This document shows, one piece after another, positions 8,781 through 17,201 of a stretch of 64,000 bases of DNA (position 1 is its first letter; every line of letters starts with the position of its first letter). The notes below the pieces were generated by a model. The model did no database searches and was not told the origin of the DNA. It saw only the letters and a list, made by a program, of their open reading frames with translations. A program made the position numbers and the translations under genes. The stretch covers positions 29,843 to 93,842 of the forward strand of contig NZ_LRUN01000060.1 of the NCBI RefSeq assembly GCF_001679645.1. Direction: 5' to 3'. The stretch is from Pseudomonas bananamidigenes. GTDB lineage: Bacteria; Pseudomonadota; Gammaproteobacteria; Pseudomonadales; Pseudomonadaceae.

Positions 8781-10964
8781 ATGCGCGATGATCTCTCCCT
8801 TCTGCTGAACTCCCTTAACGACGCCCAACGCCAGGCCGTAGCGGCCCCCGTTGGTCGTCAATTGGTCCTGGCCGGTGCCGGCTCCGGCAAAACCCGAGTG
8901 CTGGTGCACCGTATCGCCTGGTTGATCCAGGTGGAAAACGCCTCGCCCCACTCGATCCTGTCGGTGACCTTCACCAACAAGGCCGCCGCCGAGATGCGTC
9001 ACCGCATCGAGCAATTGCTGGGCATCAACCCGGCCGGCATGTGGGTTGGCACTTTCCACGGCCTGGCGCACCGCTTGCTGCGAGCCCACTGGCAGGAAGC
9101 CGGGCTGAGCCAGACCTTCCAGATCCTCGACAGCGATGACCAGCAACGACTGGTCAAGCGGGTGATCCGTGAGCTGGGGCTGGACGAACAGCGCTGGCCG
9201 GCCCGTCAGGCCCAGTGGTTCATCAACGGGCAGAAAGATGAAGGTCTCCGCCCGCAACACATTCAGGCCAGCGGCGACCTGTACCTGGCCACCATGCGCG
9301 GCATCTATGAGGCCTACGAGGCTGCCTGCCAGCGCGCCGGGGTCATCGATTTCTCCGAACTGCTGCTGCGCGCCCTCGACCTTTGGCGCGACCATCCGGG
9401 CCTGCTGGCACATTACCAGAAGCGTTTCCGGCACATCCTGGTGGACGAGTTCCAGGACACCAACGCCGTGCAATACGCCTGGTTGCGTCTGCTGGGCAAG
9501 GGCGGCGACAGCCTGATGGTGGTCGGGGACGATGACCAGTCGATCTACGGCTGGCGCGGCGCGAAAATCGAAAACATTCACCAGTATTCCTCCGACTTCC
9601 CGGATTCCGAGACCATCCGTCTGGAGCAGAACTACCGCTCCACCGCCGGCATCCTGAAAGCGGCCAACGCCTTGATTGCCAACAACACCGGGCGTCTGGG
9701 CAAAGAGCTGTGGACCGACGGAGGCGACGGCGAAGCGATCAATCTGTACGCCGCGTTCAACGAACACGATGAAGCACGCTACGTTGTCGAAACCATCGAA
9801 AGCGCGCTGAAAACCGGCCTGGCTCGCAGCGATATCGCGATTCTCTACCGCTCCAACGCCCAGTCCCGCGTTCTGGAAGAAGCCTTGCTGCGCGAGCGCA
9901 TTCCATACCGTATCTATGGCGGTCAGCGCTTCTTCGAGCGAGCGGAAATCAAGAACGCCATGGCCTACCTGCGTTTGCTGGAAGGTCGCGGCAACGATGC
10001 AGCGCTGGAGCGGGTGATCAACGTTCCGGCACGGGGCATCGGCGAGAAAACCGTCGAGGCGATCCGCGAACATGCACGCCACAGCGATGTGTCGATGTGG
10101 GAAGCCATGCGCCAGCTGGTGGCCAACAAAGGCCTGACCGGTCGTGCGGCCGGCGCCCTCGGTGCGTTTATCGAGCTGATCGAGAACCTCGCCGCCAAGT
10201 GCGCCGAGATGCCGTTGCACCTGATGACCCAGACCGTCATCGAGCAATCCGGCCTGATCGCTTACCACGAAGCGGAAAAAGGCGAGAAAGGCCAGGCCCG
10301 GGTGGAAAACCTTGAAGAACTGGTCAGCGCTGCGCGCAACTTCGAGAACACCGAAGAGGACGAAGACCTGACGCCGCTGGCGGCATTCCTCGGTCACGCC
10401 TCGCTGGAAGCCGGTGACACCCAGGCCGACGAACATGAAGACAGCATTCAGCTGATGACCCTGCACAGCGCCAAGGGCCTGGAATTCCCTTACGTGTTCC
10501 TGGTGGGCATGGAAGAAGGTCTGTTCCCGCACAAGATGAGTCTGGAAGAACCGGGGCGTCTTGAGGAAGAGCGACGCCTGGCCTATGTCGGTATCACCCG
10601 GGCCATGCAGAATCTGGTGATGACCTATGCCGAGACCCGGCGCCTGTATGGCAGCGAAACCTACAACAAGGTATCGCGATTCGTACGGGAAGTGCCGAAA
10701 GGTCTGGTCCAGGAGGTGCGGCTGTCGAACAGTGTCAGCCGGCCGTTCGGCGGCAATCAGTCGATGAGCGGCAGCAACCTGTTCAGCGGCAGCGAGATTC
10801 CGGAAACCGGCCTGAGCCTCGGCCAGGCCGTCCGTCACTCGATCTTTGGCGATGGCGTAATCCTCAACTTCGAGGGCACCGGCGCTCAGGCCAGGGTTCA
10901 AGTGAACTTCAGTGAAGGCAGCAAGTGGCTGATGCTGGGGTACGCGAAGCTGGAAGCGATCTGA
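8781..10964 (+). CDS. uvrD: DNA helicase II
   Basis: 727-aa superfamily 1A 3'-5' helicase acting in nucleotide excision and mismatch repair. Walker A AGAGSGKT at residues 31-38, motif Ia TFTNKAAAEM, motif II DEFQDTN near 220, motif III DDDQSIYGWRGA, motif IV QNYRST, motif V TLHSAKGLEF and motif VI VGITRAM are all present. The length matches Pseudomonas UvrD. The C-terminal tail ends in a Tudor-like segment (HSIFGDGVILNFEG ... VNFSEGSKWLMLGYAKL) known to bind RNA polymerase in UvrD/PcrA. The start MRDDLSLLLNSLNDAQRQAV is conserved. It has no upstream ribosome-binding site and lies just downstream of a good promoter. A REP-type inverted repeat follows the stop codon. Confidence 0.97.
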   Translation: MRDDLSLLLNSLNDAQRQAVAAPVGRQLVLAGAGSGKTRVLVHRIAWLIQVENASPHSILSVTFTNKAAAEMRHRIEQLLGINPAGMWVGTFHGLAHRLLRAHWQEAGLSQTFQILDSDDQQRLVKRVIRELGLDEQRWPARQAQWFINGQKDEGLRPQHIQASGDLYLATMRGIYEAYEAACQRAGVIDFSELLLRALDLWRDHPGLLAHYQKRFRHILVDEFQDTNAVQYAWLRLLGKGGDSLMVVGDDDQSIYGWRGAKIENIHQYSSDFPDSETIRLEQNYRSTAGILKAANALIANNTGRLGKELWTDGGDGEAINLYAAFNEHDEARYVVETIESALKTGLARSDIAILYRSNAQSRVLEEALLRERIPYRIYGGQRFFERAEIKNAMAYLRLLEGRGNDAALERVINVPARGIGEKTVEAIREHARHSDVSMWEAMRQLVANKGLTGRAAGALGAFIELIENLAAKCAEMPLHLMTQTVIEQSGLIAYHEAEKGEKGQARVENLEELVSAARNFENTEEDEDLTPLAAFLGHASLEAGDTQADEHEDSIQLMTLHSAKGLEFPYVFLVGMEEGLFPHKMSLEEPGRLEEERRLAYVGITRAMQNLVMTYAETRRLYGSETYNKVSRFVREVPKGLVQEVRLSNSVSRPFGGNQSMSGSNLFSGSEIPETGLSLGQAVRHSIFGDGVILNFEGTGAQARVQVNFSEGSKWLMLGYAKLEAI

Positions 10965-10982
10965 AACCCGGTTTTGCTGTTC

Positions 10983-11070
10983 TGTGGGAGCGAGCCTGCC
11001 CGCGAATCGAAGCGCTGCGGTTTACCTGATAAACCACGGTGCAGCCATCGCGAGCAGGCTCGCCCCCACA
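10983..11070. repeat. REPIN (two inverted Pseudomonas REP palindromes)
   Basis: Two REP units in inverted orientation: TGTGGGAGCGAGCCTGCCCG at the left and CGAGCAGGCTCGCCCCCACA at the right, with about 45 nt between. This is the common fluorescens-group REP core (GTGGGAGCGAGCCTGCTCGCG). It lies in the short gap between uvrD and the EamA gene, the usual extragenic location. It can form a long hairpin in mRNA. A second copy is at 15720-15782. Confidence 0.85.
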
Positions 11071-11107
11071 GGGTTCATGTCACCATTCATCCAACGGGGC
11101 GTTATCC

Positions 11108-11548
11108 ATGGGCTCAGGCTTCTTTTCTTCCTGGACATTCTGGGCCCTGCTCTCGGCCACTTTCGCCGCGCTGACGGCGATCTTCGCCAAGGTGGGCATC
11201 GAAAACGTCAATTCCGACTTCGCCACCCTCCTGCGAACAATCGTGGTACTGGTCAGCCTGGCCTTGATTTTGTACGCCACGGGCCAATATCAGTCTCTGG
11301 GAGAGATCTCTGCCAAAAGCTATTTGTTCCTGCTGTTGTCGGGGCTGGGTACCGGGGCTTCGTGGCTGTGCTATTTCCGCGCATTGAAAGTCGGGCCGGC
11401 TTCGCTGGTCGCTCCGGTGGACAAGCTCAGCGTGGTACTGGTGGCCGTGCTCGGCGTGATCCTGCTGGGCGAGAAACTCGACCTGCGCCAATGGGGCGGC
11501 ATCGGCTTGATCACGGCAGGCGTGGTGATGCTGGCGCTTAAACGCTGA
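11108..11548 (+). CDS. EamA/DMT-family half-size transporter
   Basis: 146-aa membrane protein with about five helices and a single EamA (drug/metabolite transporter) repeat. Usual DMT proteins have two repeats and about 300 aa, so this half-size form probably works as a dimer, as small DMT transporters do. The N-terminal helix starts FWALLSATFAALTAIFAKVG. The second half holds the EamA signature (WLCYFRALKVGPASLVAPVD ... LLGEKLDLRQWGGIGLITAG). The ATG at 11108 places the first helix directly after a short polar start; a longer frame extends into the REP repeat and is rejected. The substrate cannot be told from sequence. Confidence 0.8.
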   Translation: MGSGFFSSWTFWALLSATFAALTAIFAKVGIENVNSDFATLLRTIVVLVSLALILYATGQYQSLGEISAKSYLFLLLSGLGTGASWLCYFRALKVGPASLVAPVDKLSVVLVAVLGVILLGEKLDLRQWGGIGLITAGVVMLALKR

Positions 11549-11723
11549 TCAATTTCCCACTGAACCTACATCCTTTTCCTACAGACAAAAGTACATGGTC
11601 TTATTGCCTCGACCGAGCTGAACGTAACCTGTCAGGCAAAAGCCCGAAACACTCTCTCGCTAGCCAGTGACACTTCAGCTGTGCAACATGGCGCGCGTGT
11701 CTCCACAAACGGGAATTCCCTTT

Positions 11724-12599
11724 ATGAAACGTTTTCTTAGCATCGCCATGGCGTTGTGCATCGGCCTGACGATGAGCCTCGACGCCAACGCCAAGCGCTT
11801 CGGTGGTGGCAAAAGCGCCGGCGCTGCGCCGACGCACCAGACCAGCCAGATGGCTCCTTCTTCTCCGGCCATGGGCGGAGCGGCTGCGACCGCCGGAGCT
11901 GCCGGTGCCGCAGGCGCTGCTGCCAAGGCCGGCGGCGCTTCGAAATGGCTCGGCCCTCTGGCCGGCATCGCCGCCGGTGGCCTGCTGGCGTCCATGTTCA
12001 TGGGCGGCGGCTTCCAGGGCATGCAGTTCTTCGACATCCTGATCATGGCCGTGATCGCGTTCGTGATCTTCCGCTTCATCGCCGCTCGTCGCCGCAAGCA
12101 GCAGGAGCAGTTCGCTCCGGCCGGCGCACCGATGCAGCGTGAAGTGTTCGAGCAGAAACCTGCCGCCATGGGTTCGATCTTCGGCGGGTCGGCCGCTCCG
12201 GTTGCCGCCCGTCCGGTGATCAACGCGCCGGCCTGGTTCAACGAGCAGCGCTTCCTCGAGGCCGCCCGCAGCCACTTCCAGGCGCTGCAGCAGCACTGGG
12301 ACGCCAATGAAATGGACAAGATCGCCGAGTTCGTGACCCCGCAAATGCTTGAATTCCTCAAGCGTGAGCGTGCGGATCTGGGTGACGGCTTCCAATCCAC
12401 CTACATCGACAACCTTCAGGTACAGCTGGATGGCGTGGATGATCGGGCGGACAAGACCATCGCCACCCTGACCTTCAGCGGCGTGTCGAAAACCTCGCGT
12501 TTCGACCAGGGCGAAACGTTCAGCGAAAGCTGGAACATGGAACGTCCACAGGGCGAAAACCAGCCTTGGCTGGTCGCCGGTATCCGCCAGAACGGCTGA
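11724..12599 (+). CDS. Tim44-domain exported or membrane-anchored protein
   Basis: 291 aa. It starts with a signal peptide (MKRFLSIAMALCIGLTMSLDANA), then a low-complexity Gly/Ala region (about 25-75), a hydrophobic stretch (75-95), a clear transmembrane helix (FFDILIMAVIAFVIFRFIAA, near 105-125) followed by RRRKQQE, and a C-terminal Tim44-like domain (about 165-291, FLEAARSHFQALQQHWDANEMDKIAEFVTPQMLEFL in outline). In mitochondria this fold associates with import machinery and membranes; the bacterial role is unknown. The ATG at 11724 directly gives the signal peptide; a longer frame from 11667 would bury it. An intrinsic terminator follows at 12630. Confidence 0.85.
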   Translation: MKRFLSIAMALCIGLTMSLDANAKRFGGGKSAGAAPTHQTSQMAPSSPAMGGAAATAGAAGAAGAAAKAGGASKWLGPLAGIAAGGLLASMFMGGGFQGMQFFDILIMAVIAFVIFRFIAARRRKQQEQFAPAGAPMQREVFEQKPAAMGSIFGGSAAPVAARPVINAPAWFNEQRFLEAARSHFQALQQHWDANEMDKIAEFVTPQMLEFLKRERADLGDGFQSTYIDNLQVQLDGVDDRADKTIATLTFSGVSKTSRFDQGETFSESWNMERPQGENQPWLVAGIRQNG

Positions 12600-12629
12600 T
12601 CCCTTCGGCGTCAAACATGCAGCAAAGCA

Positions 12630-12655
12630 AACCCCGGCCCAGGCCGGGGTTTTCT
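12630..12655 (+). terminator. Rho-independent terminator after the Tim44-domain gene
   Basis: AACCCCGGCC / GGCCGGGGTT stem with a 2-nt loop (CA), followed by TTTCTATTTC. It lies 30 nt after the stop codon at 12599 and isolates the downstream SMI1/KNR4 gene. Confidence 0.85.
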
Positions 12656-12736
12656 ATTTCGCGGTTGCATCTATAGCGAGCTACTGTATAAACCGGCCCA
12701 TATACACCGCGCCATTCAAGCAAGAGGACCCCGGAC

Positions 12737-13144
12737 GTGGAAGAAATCATCGAACAACTGCGCGAAGCCAACGAACCCGTGCCGGTTCCTCTGGAGCTGC
12801 CTGATGAAGACCAACTGGTGGAAATCGAAGAAGAGCTCTTCATCAACATCCCGTTCGTCTTCAAGGAATTCCTGCTGACCGTCAGCGATGTGGTCTATGG
12901 CAGCCTGGAGCCGGTGACCGTCACCGACCCGCAGTCCCACACCTATCTGCCGGATGTGGCGGCCAACGCCTGGGATGCCGGCGTACCGCGCGATCTGATT
13001 CCGATCTGCCAGGACGGCGACAACTACTACTGCGTCGAAGAGGACGGCACCGTGGTGCTGTGGTCCGGCGAAGAAGAGCTGATCACCGAAGAGTCCTGGG
13101 AATCGGTCTGGCACTGGGCCCGGGACGTCTGGCTGGAAAGCTGA
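12737..13144 (+). CDS. SMI1/KNR4-family protein
   Basis: 135-aa, strongly acidic cytosolic protein with the SMI1/KNR4 (SUKH) fold: an N-terminal helix (VEIEEELFINIPFVFKEFLL), VYGSLEPVTV, a central YLPDVAANAWDAGVPRDLIPIC segment and the typical GDNYYCVEEDGTVVLWSGEE strand pair. SUKH proteins are often immunity factors of contact-dependent or polymorphic toxins, but this copy has no adjacent toxin gene and is probably a conserved housekeeping member. The GTG at 12737 is the start, with AAGAGG about 9 nt upstream. The preceding gene ends in a terminator, so it likely has its own promoter in 12656-12720. Confidence 0.82.
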   Translation: MEEIIEQLREANEPVPVPLELPDEDQLVEIEEELFINIPFVFKEFLLTVSDVVYGSLEPVTVTDPQSHTYLPDVAANAWDAGVPRDLIPICQDGDNYYCVEEDGTVVLWSGEEELITEESWESVWHWARDVWLES

Positions 13145-13165
13145 GCCGCCAGGCGCCCCGCCGGG

Positions 13166-14929
13166 TCAATGCCCCGATGATTCCTTGTGATTTTCGAGGG
13201 TTTCCAGCAAGGCCACCTGCATCCGCGTATGCACCCGGATGAACCAGCGCCAGAGCAGCGCCGCCACGGCGGCCGCGACCACGGCGACCAGCACCAGCAA
13301 CTTGTTGGTCGGCAAGATACTGGCCGACAAGGCTGCCAGCAGCAGGAAAATCACCAGCAGCGAGAGGATCGGGATCACTTCGGCGATCACCCGTCGCACT
13401 CGCTGTGTGTGACGCCCCGCCATCTCCGGCTTCACACCCATCTCCGCCAGCAGCATCGACAGCGCCTTGAGCTTGCGATACGCCGCAATCAGGAATGGCA
13501 GAGACAACAGCAGCGCCCCCCCCCAGATCAACGCTTTCTGCCAGCTCGGATCGCTGATCCAGTCCAGCAGCCAGGTCGAGAGACGTCCGGCAAAGAACGC
13601 GCCGGCAAGGAAGATCGCGATCACCAGCGCCAGATTGACCCCGACCTGCAGCAGAATCCGCCGGATCATCGACGCCAGCATCGCGCCTTCGCCCTGCGGC
13701 TGGATGCTGCGCAACCATTCGCCGTACATCCCGAATACCCGACCCAGACGTTTTGGCATGGCGGCCGACAGCTTGATCGACAACGGATCGGCTGCGCGGA
13801 TCAGATAGGGCGTCAGCAACGTTGTGATGACCGAGACCGCCACGGCGACGGGATAGAGAAAATGGCTGGTGACCTGCAACGTCATGCCCAGCGCCGCGAT
13901 GATGAAGGAGAATTCGCCAATCTGCGAAAGCCCCATCCCGACTCGCAGTGAGGTCCGTCCGTCATTGCCGGCGATAAACGCCCCGAGGCCGCAGGACAGC
14001 ATCTTGCCCAGCACCACAGCGACGGTGATCACCGCAATCGGCCACGCGTACTGCAAAAGGATCATCGGATCCAGCATCAAGCCGATGGCAACGAAAAAGA
14101 TGGCACTGAACAGGTCGCGAACCGGCTCGATCAGACGCTCGATCTTCAACAATTGCCGAGACTCGGCCATGATCGCGCCGATCAGGAACGCGCCAAGTAC
14201 CATGCTGTACTCGAGCTTGACCACCAGCAGGCAGAAGCCGAAACACAGCCCGAGCACGGTGATCAGCAGCATCTCGTTGCTTTCGAATTTCGCCACGTAG
14301 GCCAGCAAACGCGGCACCAACAGAATCCCGACGACCAGCGCGACGATCATGAACAACGAGAGTTTGCCGACCGTTGAAAACACTTCCCCGGAACTCACCG
14401 TGCCGCTGACCGCGATACTCGACAACAGGGCGATGATGCCGATGCCGAGAATGTCTTCGACGATCAGCACGCCGAAGATCAACTGGGCGAAGCGCTCGTT
14501 TTTCATCTTCAGGTCGTTGAGCGCCTTGACGATGATGGTGGTCGAGGAAATGGCCAGGATCGCGCCCAGGAACAGCGAATCCATGGTATTCCAGTCGAAC
14601 CAGCGGCCGATTTCGTAGCCGATCCAGATCATCAGGATGATTTCCAGGAACGCCGCGATAAACGCCGTGGCCCCCACCTTGAACAGCTTGCGCAGGCTGA
14701 ATTCCAGCCCCAGGCAGAACATCAGGAAAATCACTCCCAGCTCCGCGAGGGTCTTGATGGTCTCTTCGTCGTGAATCAGGCCAAACGGCGGGGTGTGCGG
14801 GCCAATGATGAAGCCGGCGACGATGTAACCGAGTACCACCGGCTGTTTGAAACGGTGGAACAGCACGGTCACCACGCCTGCAACCAACATGATCACTGCC
14901 AGATCCTGAATAAAGCTGATGGCATGCAT
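13166..14929 (-). CDS. CPA2-family monovalent cation:proton antiporter
   Basis: 587-aa inner-membrane protein of the Na+/H+ exchanger (CPA2, KefB/YbaL-like) family. The N-terminal two thirds (residues 1-390) form the 12-13 helix exchanger, with GPHTPPFGLIHDEE, the family's GVLIVEDILGIGI and the GAFLIGAIMAES segment. The C-terminal part (about 415-587) has further hydrophobic helices in place of the cytosolic TrkA-N/RCK domain usual in KefB/KefC; no Rossmann GxGxxG is visible. Regulation by glutathione or nucleotides, as in Kef, is therefore doubtful. The ATG at 14929 has AAGGAG 7 nt upstream; a longer frame to 15406 runs into the divergent thioesterase gene and is rejected. Confidence 0.87.
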   Translation of the reverse strand: MHAISFIQDLAVIMLVAGVVTVLFHRFKQPVVLGYIVAGFIIGPHTPPFGLIHDEETIKTLAELGVIFLMFCLGLEFSLRKLFKVGATAFIAAFLEIILMIWIGYEIGRWFDWNTMDSLFLGAILAISSTTIIVKALNDLKMKNERFAQLIFGVLIVEDILGIGIIALLSSIAVSGTVSSGEVFSTVGKLSLFMIVALVVGILLVPRLLAYVAKFESNEMLLITVLGLCFGFCLLVVKLEYSMVLGAFLIGAIMAESRQLLKIERLIEPVRDLFSAIFFVAIGLMLDPMILLQYAWPIAVITVAVVLGKMLSCGLGAFIAGNDGRTSLRVGMGLSQIGEFSFIIAALGMTLQVTSHFLYPVAVAVSVITTLLTPYLIRAADPLSIKLSAAMPKRLGRVFGMYGEWLRSIQPQGEGAMLASMIRRILLQVGVNLALVIAIFLAGAFFAGRLSTWLLDWISDPSWQKALIWGGALLLSLPFLIAAYRKLKALSMLLAEMGVKPEMAGRHTQRVRRVIAEVIPILSLLVIFLLLAALSASILPTNKLLVLVAVVAAAVAALLWRWFIRVHTRMQVALLETLENHKESSGH

Positions 14930-15211
14930 GGCGTGGGCTCCTTGAATGACGATGCCCGCGGCAGATGTGTGAAACGTCCGGGCGAGCTGGGTAAAAATCC
15001 GATTTCGGTGCAGGAATCGCCCTTGGGGGTGGGCTTTGGCAGGGTAACACCGCGACTTCCGGCTGAAAGGCGGTGCAATATATGGAAACAGATCGACCCG
15101 AGCGTGACGGCGACCAGTCGCCCGGCGTCCCGATAACGGTGCTTTTGAAAAGCGACCAGGCACCCGCAGAGGTGCATCTTCCCGCAACCTGCCTTGACCC
15201 GTGAGAACGTT

Positions 15212-15694
15212 ATGGAACCCGGAAACGCCCAGCTGTCGATGACGGTACTGATGACCCCCGACATGGCCAACTTCTCTGGCAATGTCCACGGCGGCACCCT
15301 GCTCAAATACCTCGACGAAGTGGCCTACGCCTGCGCCAGCCGTTATGCCGGCCGCTACGTGGTGACCCTGTCGGTGGACCAGGTGATTTTCCGCGAGCCG
15401 ATCCATGTCGGCGAACTGGTGACGTTCCTGGCGTCAGTCAACTACACCGGCAATACCTCGATGGAAGTCGGTATCAAGGTGGTCACCGAAAACATCCGCG
15501 AACGCTCGGTACGCCACACCAATAGCTGCTTCTTCACCATGGTCGCCGTGGACGATCAGCGCAAGCCGGCTGCCGTGCCGCCATTGCAGCCGCAGAACAG
15601 CGAAGACAAGCGCCGCTACATGCAGGCCCAGCAACGCCGGCAGATTCGCCAGGAGCTGGAAAAGCGCTATCAGGAAATCAAGGGCGACGCCTGA
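15212..15694 (+). CDS. Acyl-CoA thioesterase (hotdog fold, YciA/BACH-like)
   Basis: 160-aa cytosolic thioesterase with the 4HBT/acyl-CoA hydrolase fold: MTPDMANFSGNVHGGTLLKY carries the N-(S/F)-G-xVHGG active-site region, followed by SVDQVIFREPIHVGELV and FTMVAVDD. The C-terminal 30 residues are a charged helix (RRYMQAQQRRQIRQELEKRY). It likely hydrolyses acyl-CoAs. It resembles P. aeruginosa PA5202, described from memory as a hotdog thioesterase. The ATG at 15212 begins the conserved MEPGNAQLSM; an in-frame TTG at 15194 is less convincing. A 282-nt divergent region separates it from the antiporter gene; I see no clear operator there. A REPIN follows it. Confidence 0.88.
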   Translation: MEPGNAQLSMTVLMTPDMANFSGNVHGGTLLKYLDEVAYACASRYAGRYVVTLSVDQVIFREPIHVGELVTFLASVNYTGNTSMEVGIKVVTENIRERSVRHTNSCFFTMVAVDDQRKPAAVPPLQPQNSEDKRRYMQAQQRRQIRQELEKRYQEIKGDA

Positions 15695-15719
15695 GATTAG
15701 CAGCGATCTGACGACCGCT

Positions 15720-15782
15720 ATCGCGAGCAGGCTCGCTCCCACGGAGAAAACATCAACCGTGGGAGCGGGCCTGCTCGCGATT
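15720..15782. repeat. REPIN (two inverted Pseudomonas REP palindromes)
   Basis: ATCGCGAGCAGGCTCGCTCC at the left and its near-perfect inverse GGAGCGGGCCTGCTCGCGAT at the right, with a short AT-rich centre. It has the same REP core as at 10983-11070 but a tighter spacer. It fills the gap between the convergent thioesterase and pdxY genes, where its hairpin may stabilise or end both transcripts. Confidence 0.88.
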
Positions 15783-15796
15783 GAAGCCGAGGCGCA

Positions 15797-16669
15797 TCAG
15801 AGGCTGATAGGCGTGGCCTCGAACTTCACGCGTGGATGCGCAATCCGGTCCTGCGCGCGCACCAGTTGCAGCTCATAACTGGCGCAGGCCTGGGTTTCCA
15901 GCAGCACTTCATGCACCGCTGCCGCCGTGAATTCAAACGCCGCCAGCAGGGTGTCGCCAAGCAGCACCCGGGCCAGAAACAGACCGGACGTCAGGTCGCC
16001 CACTCCCACCGGCTGACGCGGAAACGCCAGCAGCGGACGCCGAAGATGCCAACTGCCCTCAGCCGTCACCAGCAACATCTCGAAGCCATCCGCCGGTTTC
16101 CCCGGGTAATCCAGATGCTTGACCAGCACCGCTTTCGGCCCGCGAGCCAGCAGCGCCTGCGCCATCGCCAGGCAATCGAACAGCGACTGAGGCTTGCGCC
16201 CGGAAAAGCTGTCCAGTTCCAACTGGTTCGGACACATGAAGTCTGCGACCGCCGCGGCTTCGTCGAGCAGGAAATCGCTGACCTCGGCCGGCACGCTGCA
16301 ACCCTTCTCCGGATGCCCCATCACCGGATCGCACAGGTACAAGGCTTTGGGATTGGCTGCCTTGATCCGTTCGATGCCACTGAGAATCGCCCGTCCCTGT
16401 GCCGCACTGCCGAGATAGCCTGACAGCACCGCGTCGCAATTGCCCAGCTCACCGATGGCCGCGATGCCCTCGACCAGCTCCGGAATCCGCTGTGGTGCCA
16501 GCACTTCCCCGGCCCACTGGCCGTACTGGGTATGGTTGGAAAACTGCACGGTGTTGAGCGGCCAGACATTGACCCCGACCCGCTGCATCGGAAAAACCGC
16601 AGCGCTGTTGCCGGCGTGGCCGAACACCACATGGGACTGGATGGCGAGCAGATGAGGCGTACGTTTCAT
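15797..16669 (-). CDS. pdxY: Pyridoxal kinase
   Basis: 290-aa ribokinase-family kinase making pyridoxal 5'-phosphate in the B6 salvage pathway. It opens with the PdxY hallmark LLAIQSHVVFGHAGNSAAVF, with the gating loop NTVQFSNHTQYG, YLCDPVMGHPEKG in the ATP site and the catalytic GVGDLTSGLFLA (Asp as base) near residue 225. The ATG at 16669 gives the normal length; a longer frame to 17182 covers the divergent DUF3301 gene and is rejected. It stands alone on its strand, converging on the thioesterase gene through a REPIN. Confidence 0.95.
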   Translation of the reverse strand: MKRTPHLLAIQSHVVFGHAGNSAAVFPMQRVGVNVWPLNTVQFSNHTQYGQWAGEVLAPQRIPELVEGIAAIGELGNCDAVLSGYLGSAAQGRAILSGIERIKAANPKALYLCDPVMGHPEKGCSVPAEVSDFLLDEAAAVADFMCPNQLELDSFSGRKPQSLFDCLAMAQALLARGPKAVLVKHLDYPGKPADGFEMLLVTAEGSWHLRRPLLAFPRQPVGVGDLTSGLFLARVLLGDTLLAAFEFTAAAVHEVLLETQACASYELQLVRAQDRIAHPRVKFEATPISL

Positions 16670-16786
16670 TCGGTTTTTTCCGTAAAACGATTGAAATTCA
16701 AGCCGCGCAGTATGCGACGAAACGCAGCCTGTACGACAGACCGGCGACGCAGTTAAGCTGACGCCAACTTTTGGAGTTTTTCGTTG

Positions 16787-17200
16787 ATGCTGACCCTGGA
16801 AAACATTTTCGTGCTGATGCTGTTCGCCGTTGCCGGCGCGTGGCTGTGGCACAACCACGGCCTGCGTGAACGGGCGCTGGAACGGGTCAAGCAGCACTGC
16901 GTGAATGTCGGCGTCGAGCTGCTCGACGGCAACGTGGCGTTGAAGAAGATCGGTTTCATCAAGGATGCCAGCGGCCGGCGACGTCTGGCGCGGGTTTACA
17001 ACTTCGAATTCACTGTGACCGGCGAAACCCGTCACAACGGCAGCATCACCCAGTTCGGCCCCCACAGCGTGCAGATCGAGCTGGCGCCCTACCCGGCACC
17101 GTTCGACGACACGCCGCCGGTGGTGGAAGTGGCCAGGCCAAGCGCGCAAGTCATCGAACTGAGCCAGTGGCGCCAGGAACACACCAAGTGGAAGCCTTGA
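16787..17200 (+). CDS. DUF3301 single-pass membrane protein
   Basis: 137-aa protein with one N-terminal transmembrane helix (residues 1-22, LENIFVLMLFAVAGAWLWHN). The cytosolic domain matches DUF3301: RALERVKQHCVNVGVELLDGN, VALKKIGFIKDASGRRRLARVYNFEFTVTG in outline, then a Pro-rich and acidic tail. The function is unknown. GGAG at 16773-16776 supports the ATG at 16787. The stop codon at 17198-17200 is one base from that of the convergent CobW gene, leaving no room for a terminator. Confidence 0.82.
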   Translation: MLTLENIFVLMLFAVAGAWLWHNHGLRERALERVKQHCVNVGVELLDGNVALKKIGFIKDASGRRRLARVYNFEFTVTGETRHNGSITQFGPHSVQIELAPYPAPFDDTPPVVEVARPSAQVIELSQWRQEHTKWKP

Positions 17201-17201
17201 G

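Noticed and set aside
8646..10901. 751-aa minus-strand frame opposite uvrD
   Set aside because: Exact antisense of uvrD with no recognisable domain; uvrD shows all helicase motifs.
12737..13144. SMI1/KNR4 gene as immunity gene of a toxin system
   Set aside because: No toxin, Rhs, CDI or secretion gene is adjacent; it is flanked by ordinary chromosomal genes.
15797..17182. 461-aa extension of pdxY
   Set aside because: The extension is antisense to the DUF3301 gene; PdxY starts at 16669.
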